A stretch of DNA of 29,989 bases from CAZFCK01 sp964517355 (lineage in GTDB: Bacteria > Desulfobacterota > Desulfovibrionia > Desulfovibrionales > Desulfovibrionaceae): assembly GCA_964517355.1 (NCBI GenBank), contig CAZFCK010000029.1, positions 1 through 29,989 on the forward strand, written 5' to 3'. Both the position numbers and the translations under genes were made by a program. Below, in pieces: positions 8,675 through 15,576 of the stretch. Positions within the stretch are counted from its first letter, which is position 1, and each line of letters begins with the position of its first letter. The notes beneath the pieces are model-generated. The model was not told the origin of the DNA. It was given only the letters and a program-made list of their open reading frames with translations, and made no database searches.

Positions 8675-8860
8675 ATGAACAAGGGATACTCATTGATGCG
8701 GCATCGCCGCAAGGCGTCCGCCAGAAATGAAAATTGGTTTTACATAAACCAATCCGACCCCGAAAAACAGGAATTGCTTTCCAATCCCAGTTCCAAAGTT
8801 TTGGAAAAACAAGAGCGGAATTATAAATATAAGGAACAGGAAAAAAAGGAACATTCCTGA
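8675..8860 (+). CDS. Small charged hypothetical protein (61 aa)
   Basis: I do not recognise this ORF. It encodes 61 residues, strongly charged, with an Arg/Lys-rich N-terminus (RHRRKASARNENW) and a Lys/Glu-rich C-terminus (KYKEQEKKEHS). No signal peptide or membrane segment is seen. Support for its being real: ATG at 8675 is preceded by GGGGTAGG, and a good promoter lies just upstream. It also fills a gap in which no other gene fits. It is the only plus-strand gene inside the minus-strand housekeeping block and ends 7 bp before the 3' end of the convergent exported-protein gene. Base composition is AT-richer than its neighbours, which could mean recent acquisition or simply a short lineage-specific gene. 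Confidence 0.5.
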   Translation: MNKGYSLMRHRRKASARNENWFYINQSDPEKQELLSNPSSKVLEKQERNYKYKEQEKKEHS

Positions 8861-8867
8861 TGCTGGA

Positions 8868-9434
8868 TTATTGCGTTTTGGGCATTTTACCGGGCTTGGT
8901 GAAAAAAGCGTCGAATGCCTTAAGATCCTCCGGACTCATATCTTTTCTCAATGCCTGAGGCAATTGCTCATGGGAAGGACGCTGCTCTGTTTGTTGCCGG
9001 TTTTGGGCGCGGGCCTGTTCAAGTGCTTTTTGCCGGGCGACGAACCATGCGGGCGCCTTGTCAAAACCGGTGGTTTTATCCGCCAACAACCATAGCTGGT
9101 TGTTGCGCGTGACTGCGAAAAGACCCGACAGCATGACGGGTTCCTGGCGTTGATAAGCTTTTTCCAGAAACGGCTCCAGTTTTTCCGGAGCTGTCTTTTT
9201 AAAAAAGATATAAGCGCGTTTCCCGAATAGATTGGTGACGTAATAGACATCCTTGCCGTTGCTGTGGCGCAGGCCCGGAATGCCGATGCATTGCGACGCA
9301 TAGGTGTAGTTGACGTTGGGCAGGCTGTCCGCCTGCGCCACGCCCGGACAAAGGGCCATACACAAGAGCGGTATACACAGCAGGCGGCATACTGCTCTAC
9401 ACGATACGGCAAATTGGGTGGAAATGTTCCACAT
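8868..9434 (-). CDS. Small exported hypothetical protein
   Basis: A 188-residue protein of unknown function. The N-terminus is a classical signal peptide: basic region, hydrophobic core (LLCIPLLCMALCPGV) and an AQA site with likely cleavage after Ala35, so it is probably periplasmic. The mature part has one conserved-looking Cys (ASQCIGIPG), an aromatic core (YYVTNLFGKRAYIFFKK) and a Gln/Arg-rich helical C-terminal third. The ORF stays open upstream into rpmA, but the ATG at 9434 is chosen because it gives the signal peptide and avoids rpmA. This ATG lies immediately after the T-tract of the rpmA terminator and has no good ribosome site, so the true start or expression mode is uncertain. Confidence 0.7.
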   Translation of the reverse strand: MWNISTQFAVSCRAVCRLLCIPLLCMALCPGVAQADSLPNVNYTYASQCIGIPGLRHSNGKDVYYVTNLFGKRAYIFFKKTAPEKLEPFLEKAYQRQEPVMLSGLFAVTRNNQLWLLADKTTGFDKAPAWFVARQKALEQARAQNRQQTEQRPSHEQLPQALRKDMSPEDLKAFDAFFTKPGKMPKTQ

Positions 9435-9471
9435 AAACAAAACGCCCACGGCAAGTTGAGGCCGCGGGCGT
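9434..9471 (-). terminator. Rho-independent terminator of rplU-rpmA
   Basis: On the minus strand an 11-bp stem (ACGCCCGCGGC with GCCGTGGGCGT, one G-U pair) with an 8-base loop is followed by TTTTGTTT. It lies 46 bp after the rpmA stop codon, and its T-tract abuts the start codon of the exported-protein gene. Confidence 0.85.
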
Positions 9472-9516
9472 GCTGTCGGAAAAGTGTTTCGACGGCCTAC
9501 CCGCCGCCGGATGCGC

Positions 9517-9786
9517 TTAGGACTCGAAAGGGAGAACGTTGACGCGGGTTTTGACTTTGTTGTTGCGCCGATACTTCTCAAAGGAGACAATGCCGTCAAT
9601 AAGGGCGAAAATGGTGTAATCCTTGCCCAATCCGACATTTTTCCCAGGATGCCATTTGGTGCCCAACTGGCGCACCAAAATGTTGCCGGCGCGGACTTGC
9701 TGCCCGCCGAAGCGTTTAACGCCTCTTCTTTGTCCTATACTATCGCGGCCGTTTCTTGAACTACCGCCAGCTTTTTTATGAGCCAT
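9517..9786 (-). CDS. rpmA: 50S ribosomal protein L27
   Basis: Ribosomal protein near the peptidyl-transferase centre. The N-terminus MAHKKAGGSSRNGRDS is diagnostic, followed by GVKRFGGQQVRAGNILVRQLGTKWHPG. It has 89 residues, normal length. The N-terminus starts directly with AHKKAG, so there is no Firmicutes-type cleaved extension. It lies 48 bp downstream of rplU and is followed by a strong terminator. Confidence 0.99.
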   Translation of the reverse strand: MAHKKAGGSSRNGRDSIGQRRGVKRFGGQQVRAGNILVRQLGTKWHPGKNVGLGKDYTIFALIDGIVSFEKYRRNNKVKTRVNVLPFES

Positions 9787-9834
9787 GACGTTGCTCCTGT
9801 GCTTACAGGCCGTGAGGCCGCCCCATAAGGGGGC

Positions 9835-10143
9835 TTAGGCCTGGATGGCCGTGATCTTGAGCTTGGTATAGTCCTGACGATGTCCCTGCTTTTTATGGGA
9901 ATCGTTGCGGCGCCATTTGTGGAAGACGACAATTTTCTTGCCGCGTCCATGTTCGAGCACCTGGCAGGTAACCTTGGCGTTTTCAACGTAGGGCTTGCCT
10001 ACCGCGATTTCATCGCCGCCGACCATCAGGATCTTTTCCATCTGGAGTTCGCTGCCGGGCTCGACCTGGAGCCTGTCCACAACGATCTCTTTACCTTCTT
10101 CGACGCGGAATTGTTTTCCGCCCGTCTCGATAATAGCGAACAT
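9835..10143 (-). CDS. rplU: 50S ribosomal protein L21
   Basis: Ribosomal protein that binds 23S rRNA in the large subunit. The N-terminus MFAIIETGGKQFRVEEG and the C-terminal FHKWRRNDSHKKQGHRQDYTKLKITAI are signatures of the family; 102 residues is standard. The ORF remains open upstream, but ATG at 10143 is preceded by GGAGG at the right distance and gives the canonical N-terminus. It is first in an rplU-rpmA transcript with its own promoter. Confidence 0.99.
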   Translation of the reverse strand: MFAIIETGGKQFRVEEGKEIVVDRLQVEPGSELQMEKILMVGGDEIAVGKPYVENAKVTCQVLEHGRGKKIVVFHKWRRNDSHKKQGHRQDYTKLKITAIQA

Positions 10144-10170
10144 AATATGACCTCCGGTGCAAAGAAAGAG

Positions 10171-10200
10171 ATAATTGCCCTGATTTTGAGACGCTGTCAA
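10171..10200 (-). promoter_or_regulatory. Promoter of rplU-rpmA
   Basis: On the minus strand a perfect -35 TTGACA (10195-10200) is followed after 18 bases by AATTAT (10171-10176), about 28 bases upstream of the rplU start codon. The leader would be very short, leaving room only for the GGAGG ribosome site. Confidence 0.6.
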
Positions 10201-10270
10201 GCCCATTTTTGGAAAAAAGCGCGGTTCGTCTTTTTTGAGGAAGGGGCGCTTGTGTTGGGCGAAACGGGAT

Positions 10271-10906
10271 TTATGACGCAGAGCGGCCGTTTTCCACGGC
10301 AAGGCGCAGCTCCCGCGCCGCCCGCTCAGGATCGTCCGCGCTGCACAAGGCCGACACCACGGCCACGCCGTCGGCCCCGGCGCGTATCAATGCGGGGGCG
10401 CTTGCGGCGGTGACGGAACCTATGGCCACAAATTTGTGGCGCGTCAAGGGGCGGGCCTTGGCGATGCCGTCGATCCCCCACGGAGGCGCGTGGTCGGCCT
10501 TTGTCGCAGTGGGAAAGACGGGCCCTATGCCCAGGTAATCCACATCCAGCGCTTCGGCTGCCGCGAGTTCGTCGTAGTCGTCTATCGTAAGGCCTATGAC
10601 CGCACCGGCTCCCATGATTCTGCGCACGTCCGCGTATTCCATGTCCTTTTGCCCAATGTGCACGCCATCCGCGCCTGCGGCCAGAGCGACATCCACGCGG
10701 TCGTTGATGATCAGCGGCACGCCCAGGGGGGAAAGCAGAGCGCGCAATCCGCGGGCCAGGGCGACGAATTCGCGGGTGGGGGCGCTTTTTTCCCGCAGCT
10801 GGACCATGGTGGCGCCGCCCCGGACAGCGGCGGCGACCACCTCTTCCAGGTCACGCCCCTTGCACAGGGGGCGGTTTGTGACAAGATAGAGCGAAAGGTC
10901 CAACAC
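10271..10906 (-). CDS. thiE: Thiamine-phosphate synthase
   Basis: TIM-barrel enzyme that joins HMP-PP and thiazole phosphate to give thiamine phosphate. Motifs seen are LYLVTNR, TMVQLREK, LIINDRVDVALAAGADGVHIGQKD (pyrophosphate and Mg site), YLGIGPVFPTATKADH and the C-terminal phosphate loop AIGSVTAASAPALIRAGADGVAVVSAL. At 211 aa it is normal length. The start is GTG at 10906, 5 bp after the thi4 stop codon, implying one transcript and coupled translation. Confidence 0.96.
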   Translation of the reverse strand: MLDLSLYLVTNRPLCKGRDLEEVVAAAVRGGATMVQLREKSAPTREFVALARGLRALLSPLGVPLIINDRVDVALAAGADGVHIGQKDMEYADVRRIMGAGAVIGLTIDDYDELAAAEALDVDYLGIGPVFPTATKADHAPPWGIDGIAKARPLTRHKFVAIGSVTAASAPALIRAGADGVAVVSALCSADDPERAARELRLAVENGRSAS

Positions 10907-10911
10907 AACAG

Positions 10912-11709
10912 TTAATTGACGTTGCTGAGATGGCCGTCGATTTCCGCGGCGATCTTTTCCCCGGAAAGGAGCATGCCGCCGAAGATGGGCCCCATGCGAT
11001 AGGAGCCGAAACCGGCGTTGGCGGCCATGCCGGAAACATACACGCCCGGGAAGATCTCTTTGGAATTATCCAGGGTATTGGTTTCGGCGACTTCGGCCCA
11101 CATGGATTGCTCTCCCTCGATGCCCCCGGAGCGGGTATTCAGCCGGACATCGTTTTTGCGGGTGAGCGTCTGCAGCAGTTCCACGGCATGGCCGGTCGCT
11201 TCCACCACGAATTTGCTCATGATGACGAGGGGGTCCACATGCAGGCCCGCCATCTCGACCGGCGAGGAATTGATGACAAGCCCGGTAACACGTTTGGTCC
11301 CGTCGATTTCCCGCAGGACAACGTCTTCCACGCTGACGCAGTTGAAAATTTTCGCGCCGGCGAGGCAGGCTTTGGAGGCCAGGGTGGTGGTGGCGGTCAC
11401 GGCGTCCGCCAGGTAGTAATTGTCCTGGTATTTCCGCAGGGGCACGCCGATTTCTTCCAGCAAGGCCTTGCCTTCTTCCTGGACGACGATGGAGTTGAAG
11501 GTCATGCCACCGCCCCACATGCCGCCGCCGATGGAGAGCTTGCGCTCAAAGAGGGCCACGTTGTGGCCTTTGGAGGCGAGTCTGTAGGCAGCGGTGAGTC
11601 CGGAAGGGCCGCCACCGACAATGGCAACGTCCAAGTCCAGGCTGGACTTGAATTTTTCAAAGTAATCACTGATTATGGCCTCGGTAATGATCCGTTCGTT
11701 CAGAGCCAT
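10912..11709 (-). CDS. thi4: Thiazole synthase Thi4, sulfide-using type
   Basis: Makes the thiazole precursor of thiamine from NAD and glycine. The N-terminal dinucleotide fold VAIVGGGPSGLTAAYRLA (residues ~28-45) and GGGMWGGGM (61-69) are clear, as is the C-terminal GMAANAGFGSYRMGPIFGGMLLSG. Where yeast Thi4 has the sacrificial Cys205, this protein has His157 (AGLHVDP), as in methanogen enzymes that use free sulfide and turn over repeatedly. That suits a sulfide-rich anaerobe. ATG at 11709 has AAGGAG upstream. It forms an operon with thiE; no TPP riboswitch was seen in the leader. Confidence 0.93.
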   Translation of the reverse strand: MALNERIITEAIISDYFEKFKSSLDLDVAIVGGGPSGLTAAYRLASKGHNVALFERKLSIGGGMWGGGMTFNSIVVQEEGKALLEEIGVPLRKYQDNYYLADAVTATTTLASKACLAGAKIFNCVSVEDVVLREIDGTKRVTGLVINSSPVEMAGLHVDPLVIMSKFVVEATGHAVELLQTLTRKNDVRLNTRSGGIEGEQSMWAEVAETNTLDNSKEIFPGVYVSGMAANAGFGSYRMGPIFGGMLLSGEKIAAEIDGHLSNVN

Positions 11710-11886
11710 GAGTTGTTCTCTCCTTAAATCGTATCAAAATGTAAGCAGCCCTTGCTGCGCAATGCTGGCTCTATCTGATTTTACCCTGGAGCACAATGCG
11801 CAGCTGCAAAACAGTGGTTCTTGTAGCATATGTGATGCTGGTCAGGCCAGCTGTTCTTTTCTGTATCCTGAAGGAGGACATGAATA
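11710..11886. other. Divergent intergenic region, thi4 / methyltransferase
   Basis: This 177-bp gap should hold promoters in both directions. I see the ribosome sites (AAGGAG for thi4; AAGGAGG at 11871-11877 for the methyltransferase) but no strong promoter match and no TPP-box sequence on the minus strand. A short overlapping ORF of four codons begins at the ATG at 11880, between the ribosome site and the methyltransferase start. Confidence 0.4.
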
Positions 11887-12744
11887 ATGGATAGCGAAAT
11901 GTTTTCCTATTTTATGGAGCTGCACAGGGGGCTGCCGCGGCAGGCCCCTGGCAGCGTCGAGAGTTCGGAACGCGCGTTGCGGTGCGTGCCGTTGCATCCC
12001 CGCCCCGCTGCGGAGTTCATTGTCGCCGACATGGGCTGCGGACCGGGGGCGCACAGCGTTTTTCTGGCGCAAGCCCTTGGGGCCAGAGTCCTTTGTCTGG
12101 ACCTGCTGCCCCAGATGCTCCACGAGGCCAAGGAACGGGCGGTTGCGCGGGGCTGCGCGCAGCGCGTGTTGCCCTTGCAGGCGGACATGGCTTTTCCGCC
12201 TCTGCCAGACGGCGTCTGCGATCTCATCTGGAGCGAAGGGTCCATTTACAATATCGGCTTCGATCATGGCCTGCGACAGTGGGCTGGTTTGTTGCGTCCC
12301 GGAGGAGCGCTTGTCGTGAGCGAGCTTTGCTGGCTGGAATCGCGCCCCCCGAAAAAGGCGGCAGTATTTTGGGAGGAAAACTATCCGGCCATGCGAACGT
12401 TGGAGGAGAACCGGCAGGCGATACGCCAGGCCGGTTTCAGGTGTATAGACCATTTTGTGGTGCCTGAGCGGGATTGGTGGACGGAGTATTACTCTCCGCT
12501 GGAACGGCGCATGGAAGGTTTTGCGCGGCGGCATGAAAAGAGCGAGAAGGCCCGGGCGGTGCTCAGCCTGGAACGGGAGGAGATAGAATTGCGCCGGTGT
12601 GCGGGAAAGAGTTATGGTTATTGTTTTTTTATACTCCAAGGCGAGGGCCGGGCCCGGCAAGAAGTTGCCGCCGGGGGGTGTGGAAATATATTCTCGACGA
12701 ATTTGGTATGTGATTTTGCCGCGGGTCGTATTGAAGAGTCGTAG
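11887..12744 (+). CDS. Class I SAM-dependent methyltransferase
   Basis: A soluble methyltransferase of the UbiE/YafE-like Methyltransf_11 group. Motif I is VADMGCGPGAHSVFLA (residues ~46-61), the acidic post-I residue is in VLCLDLLPQM, and motif IV/V is visible as DGVCDLIWSEGSIYNIGF and LLRPGGALVVSEL. The substrate cannot be told. Homologues of this type commonly end near the YGYCFFIL segment, so the last ~30 residues may be an extension into formerly non-coding DNA. AAGGAGG lies 9 bases before the ATG at 11887. It is transcribed divergently from thi4, and no clear functional link with the kinases downstream is apparent. Confidence 0.85.
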   Translation: MDSEMFSYFMELHRGLPRQAPGSVESSERALRCVPLHPRPAAEFIVADMGCGPGAHSVFLAQALGARVLCLDLLPQMLHEAKERAVARGCAQRVLPLQADMAFPPLPDGVCDLIWSEGSIYNIGFDHGLRQWAGLLRPGGALVVSELCWLESRPPKKAAVFWEENYPAMRTLEENRQAIRQAGFRCIDHFVVPERDWWTEYYSPLERRMEGFARRHEKSEKARAVLSLEREEIELRRCAGKSYGYCFFILQGEGRARQEVAAGGCGNIFSTNLVCDFAAGRIEES

Positions 12745-13063
12745 TGATTTGTCCGTGTTGCGAATCTACGCGGCAACAATGGACTGTTGGTGCGGCTTCG
12801 TGTAACAAGTACGTATCGCCCGGCAGTCATGTTATCTTTTTCACTGGGTAAGGATTAAAAGGGGACATCGCCGGCGCGCCTGGCTCGCGAGAGGGTTGCG
12901 GCATCCTTACGGCGGGTAAACGTGAAATCAAAGAAGAGGTCTGCAGGGAACATCCACATCCTCGGATAGTACAGGGGCGGACGTATCTCCACGCAAGTTA
13001 TGGGGGCGTCTTTTGGTTTTCGCGTGTGCCACGGACAACTTTTACGAGGGACGGCAGGCACTC
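12745..13063. other. Intergenic region upstream of the CBS-domain kinase
   Basis: A 319-bp gap with no recognised gene. A minus-strand reading frame (12855-13061, 68 codons) reads somewhat protein-like but has no recognised homology and no ribosome site. The plus strand has no clear promoter or terminator. It may hold a decayed gene fragment. Confidence 0.35.
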
Positions 13064-15304
13064 ATGCATTCGGACACTACAGGTTTAATAATGCCAACGC
13101 ATGTCATCGCTGTTCAGCCACAGTTACCTTTGCTTGAAGCCATCAGCATTATGGAAAAGGAGCGGATTTCCTGTTTGCTTGTCACCCGGGGCAGGACTCC
13201 AGTGGGCATTCTGACGGAACGGGATTTGAGCCGTTTCATGTACCGCGCCGGGAACGACGCGGGCGGGTACTTGGTGCGCGACATCATGAGTTCCAACGTC
13301 GTGACCATCAAGGAGAACGAGGATCTTTACGCGGCGTATTCCCTGATGTGCGGCAGGGGCATCCGGCATCTGGCCATCGTGGACAGTGAGGGCCGGGCCG
13401 CCGGGATCATGACCTTTTCCGATCTGATGACGCGCCTGGGCGCGGAATTTTTGTCCGAGGTGCGGACCGTGGGCGACGTGATGTCCAAGAACGTCGTCAC
13501 CATGGAACGTCAGGACGACGTGCGGCGGGCATGGCATCTGATGTCCGAAAAAAACGTCAGCAGCGTGCTCGTGGTGGAGGACAAACGTCCGCTGGGCATA
13601 CTCACCGAGCGCGACGTGGCGCGGTTTATCTCCCACAACGTGCTGCTGGACAAGCTGCAGGTGGGAGAGGTCATGAACACTCCGGTCCATACCGTGGCCC
13701 CGGAGCGCTATATTTTTGAGGCCGTGGGGCGGATGGAGGAGCTTGAAGTGCGCCATCTGGCCGTTGTGGACGATGCGGGGACGCTTCTGGGGGTCATCAC
13801 GCAAAGCGATATGGTGGCTTCGCTGATCCGCCGTTATGCGCATCTGGAATTCATGGTCCGCAAGCGGACACGGCAGCTCATACGCAAAAACGAGGAACTC
13901 GAATACTCCAACCAGCAGCTGCGTCATCTAGACGACATGAAATCAGCCTTTTTATCCTCTGTTTCCCATGAGTTGCGTACCCCTCTGACATCGCTTCTCG
14001 GTTTCGCGAAATTGACGAGCCGCACCTTTGTCCAGCGTTTTGGTTCCCTGGCCGCTGGAGATGAGAAACTTGAGCGGCAGGCGGCCCGAATCCAGAACAA
14101 TTTGAACGTACTGGTCATGGAAGGGGAGCGGATGTCGCGGCTTATCAACGACTTTCTCGATCTCACCAAAATTGAGGCCGGGCATCTGGACTGGCGCGAC
14201 AGCCTGATCTCGGTAAGCGATTTTGTCATGCATGCCTGCCACGCCGTGCGGGCACAGTTCGAAGACAAGCCGGAAGTGGAGCTGCACGTCACTGTGCAGG
14301 AGAAGTTGCCCCAGATCTTCGCGGACATGGACAGATTGCTGCAGGTGATGATCAATCTGTTGAATAACGCGGCCAAATTCACGGAAAAGGGCTGCGTGAG
14401 CGTTGAAGCGGTGAATGTGGACGACGATTTTGTGGAGGTGCGAGTCGCGGACACGGGCCTGGGCATTCCTCCCGGTGAGGTTCTCAAGATTTTCGATAAG
14501 TTCCACCAATTGGAACAGCGGGACAAGAAAGGCACCATGGAAGGCACAGGGTTGGGTCTGGCCATATGCAAGGAAATCGTGGAGCACTACAATGGCCGCA
14601 TCTGGTGTGAGTCCGCTGTTGGCAAAGGCAGCGTTTTCAAGTTCCGGCTTCCGGTTTCACGGGATGTGGGGCTGACCACGTACGAAGAGGCCTTGGTCCA
14701 GCCGGTCGTCCAAACAGCGAACGACAGTGCTCCATTGGTGCTCGCGGTGGATGACAACCCTGGCATTCGTGAATATTTGCAACAACTTTTCGATAGTGAA
14801 GGGTTCCGCATCATCACTGCGAAGGATGGCGAGACAGCGTTGCGCGTGGCCGAGGAAGTGCGCCCCCAATGTGTGCTGATGGACTTGATGATGCCCGGTA
14901 TCGACGGCAGCGAGGCCATCCGCCGGCTTCGTGAAAACCCCGTGACCAGCGATATTCCTGTTGCGGTGCTCTCCGCCTACCCCTACCGCATGGTGCACGG
15001 AAGCGACGCCAACCTGGCCAAGCCCGTGGACGAGGAATTGCTTCTGCAGACGGTGCGCGGACTTATCCGAGGCGGACGCATTCAGGGACGGAAATGCATT
15101 TTAGTCCCGAATCCCAAAGAACACGGAAATATGCTTATGATTTCTTCCGGGAAATTACGGTATGTACGTCCTGAAGAACTACGACAGAATTTGTTGCACA
15201 AATTTTCGGGCACGGTCTATGTATCCGGGGGCGAGGGCGACGAGGCCGCCCTGCAAATGCTTTCCAATATAGATGATGTGCTTGTATGTATTTTGCCCGA
15301 ATAG
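13064..15304 (+). CDS. Hybrid histidine kinase with four CBS domains and receiver
   Basis: A predicted soluble sensor kinase of 746 aa. Four CBS motifs in tandem (residues ~8-260; repeats of the type GILTERDLSRF, GIMTFSDLM, GILTERDVARF, GVITQSDMV) form two Bateman modules, which usually bind adenine nucleotides or SAM. A coiled linker follows, then HisKA with His302 (SHELRTPLTS), and HATPase with N box NLLNNAAKF, DTGLGIP and GTGLGLAI. The receiver (about 555-670) has the DD pair, acceptor Asp607, Ser and Lys. The last ~75 residues are an unrecognised extension. The ORF is open to TTG 13013, but ATG 13064 fits the first CBS domain. No membrane segment is seen, so it should sense the cytoplasm. 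Confidence 0.9.
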   Translation: MHSDTTGLIMPTHVIAVQPQLPLLEAISIMEKERISCLLVTRGRTPVGILTERDLSRFMYRAGNDAGGYLVRDIMSSNVVTIKENEDLYAAYSLMCGRGIRHLAIVDSEGRAAGIMTFSDLMTRLGAEFLSEVRTVGDVMSKNVVTMERQDDVRRAWHLMSEKNVSSVLVVEDKRPLGILTERDVARFISHNVLLDKLQVGEVMNTPVHTVAPERYIFEAVGRMEELEVRHLAVVDDAGTLLGVITQSDMVASLIRRYAHLEFMVRKRTRQLIRKNEELEYSNQQLRHLDDMKSAFLSSVSHELRTPLTSLLGFAKLTSRTFVQRFGSLAAGDEKLERQAARIQNNLNVLVMEGERMSRLINDFLDLTKIEAGHLDWRDSLISVSDFVMHACHAVRAQFEDKPEVELHVTVQEKLPQIFADMDRLLQVMINLLNNAAKFTEKGCVSVEAVNVDDDFVEVRVADTGLGIPPGEVLKIFDKFHQLEQRDKKGTMEGTGLGLAICKEIVEHYNGRIWCESAVGKGSVFKFRLPVSRDVGLTTYEEALVQPVVQTANDSAPLVLAVDDNPGIREYLQQLFDSEGFRIITAKDGETALRVAEEVRPQCVLMDLMMPGIDGSEAIRRLRENPVTSDIPVAVLSAYPYRMVHGSDANLAKPVDEELLLQTVRGLIRGGRIQGRKCILVPNPKEHGNMLMISSGKLRYVRPEELRQNLLHKFSGTVYVSGGEGDEAALQMLSNIDDVLVCILPE

Positions 15305-15576
15305 CGGTGTTGCTATTGGGTAGAATGGATATGTACGTTTAGATTCTCACGAAAATGTTGCAAGATTGTCATGATGGACATTTTAATCGATAAATGGTGC
15401 AGTTAATTCCATACATGACGCTTAGACCCGTGCAAAGGAGGTTGTCCGTACCTCCATACACCTATATGGCACACTAAGGCGAGAGCGTGGTGCTGTAGGA
15501 AAGTCTTGTTCACTGTTCTGCAGATGCCGATGAGGGCTGCACAGTCCGTGTCAACACATGACAGCGGGTGGAACCG
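15305..15576. other. Intergenic region between first and second kinases
   Basis: About 270 bp, AT-richer than the genes. It holds several short inverted repeats: GGAGG...CCTCC near 15437-15455, a GCACAC / GTGGTGC hairpin near 15470-15500, and TGTCA-ACACA-TGACA ending about 14 bases before the downstream start codon, which could be an operator or a ribosome-site hairpin. No T-tract terminator for the upstream gene and no recognised riboswitch. Confidence 0.35.

Noticed and set aside
11710..11886. TPP riboswitch upstream of thi4
   Set aside because: No CTGAGA or ACC-TGATC-type thi-box sequence on the minus strand.
12855..13061. 68-codon minus-strand ORF upstream of the CBS kinase
   Set aside because: No ribosome site, no recognised family and no promoter; at most a decayed fragment.
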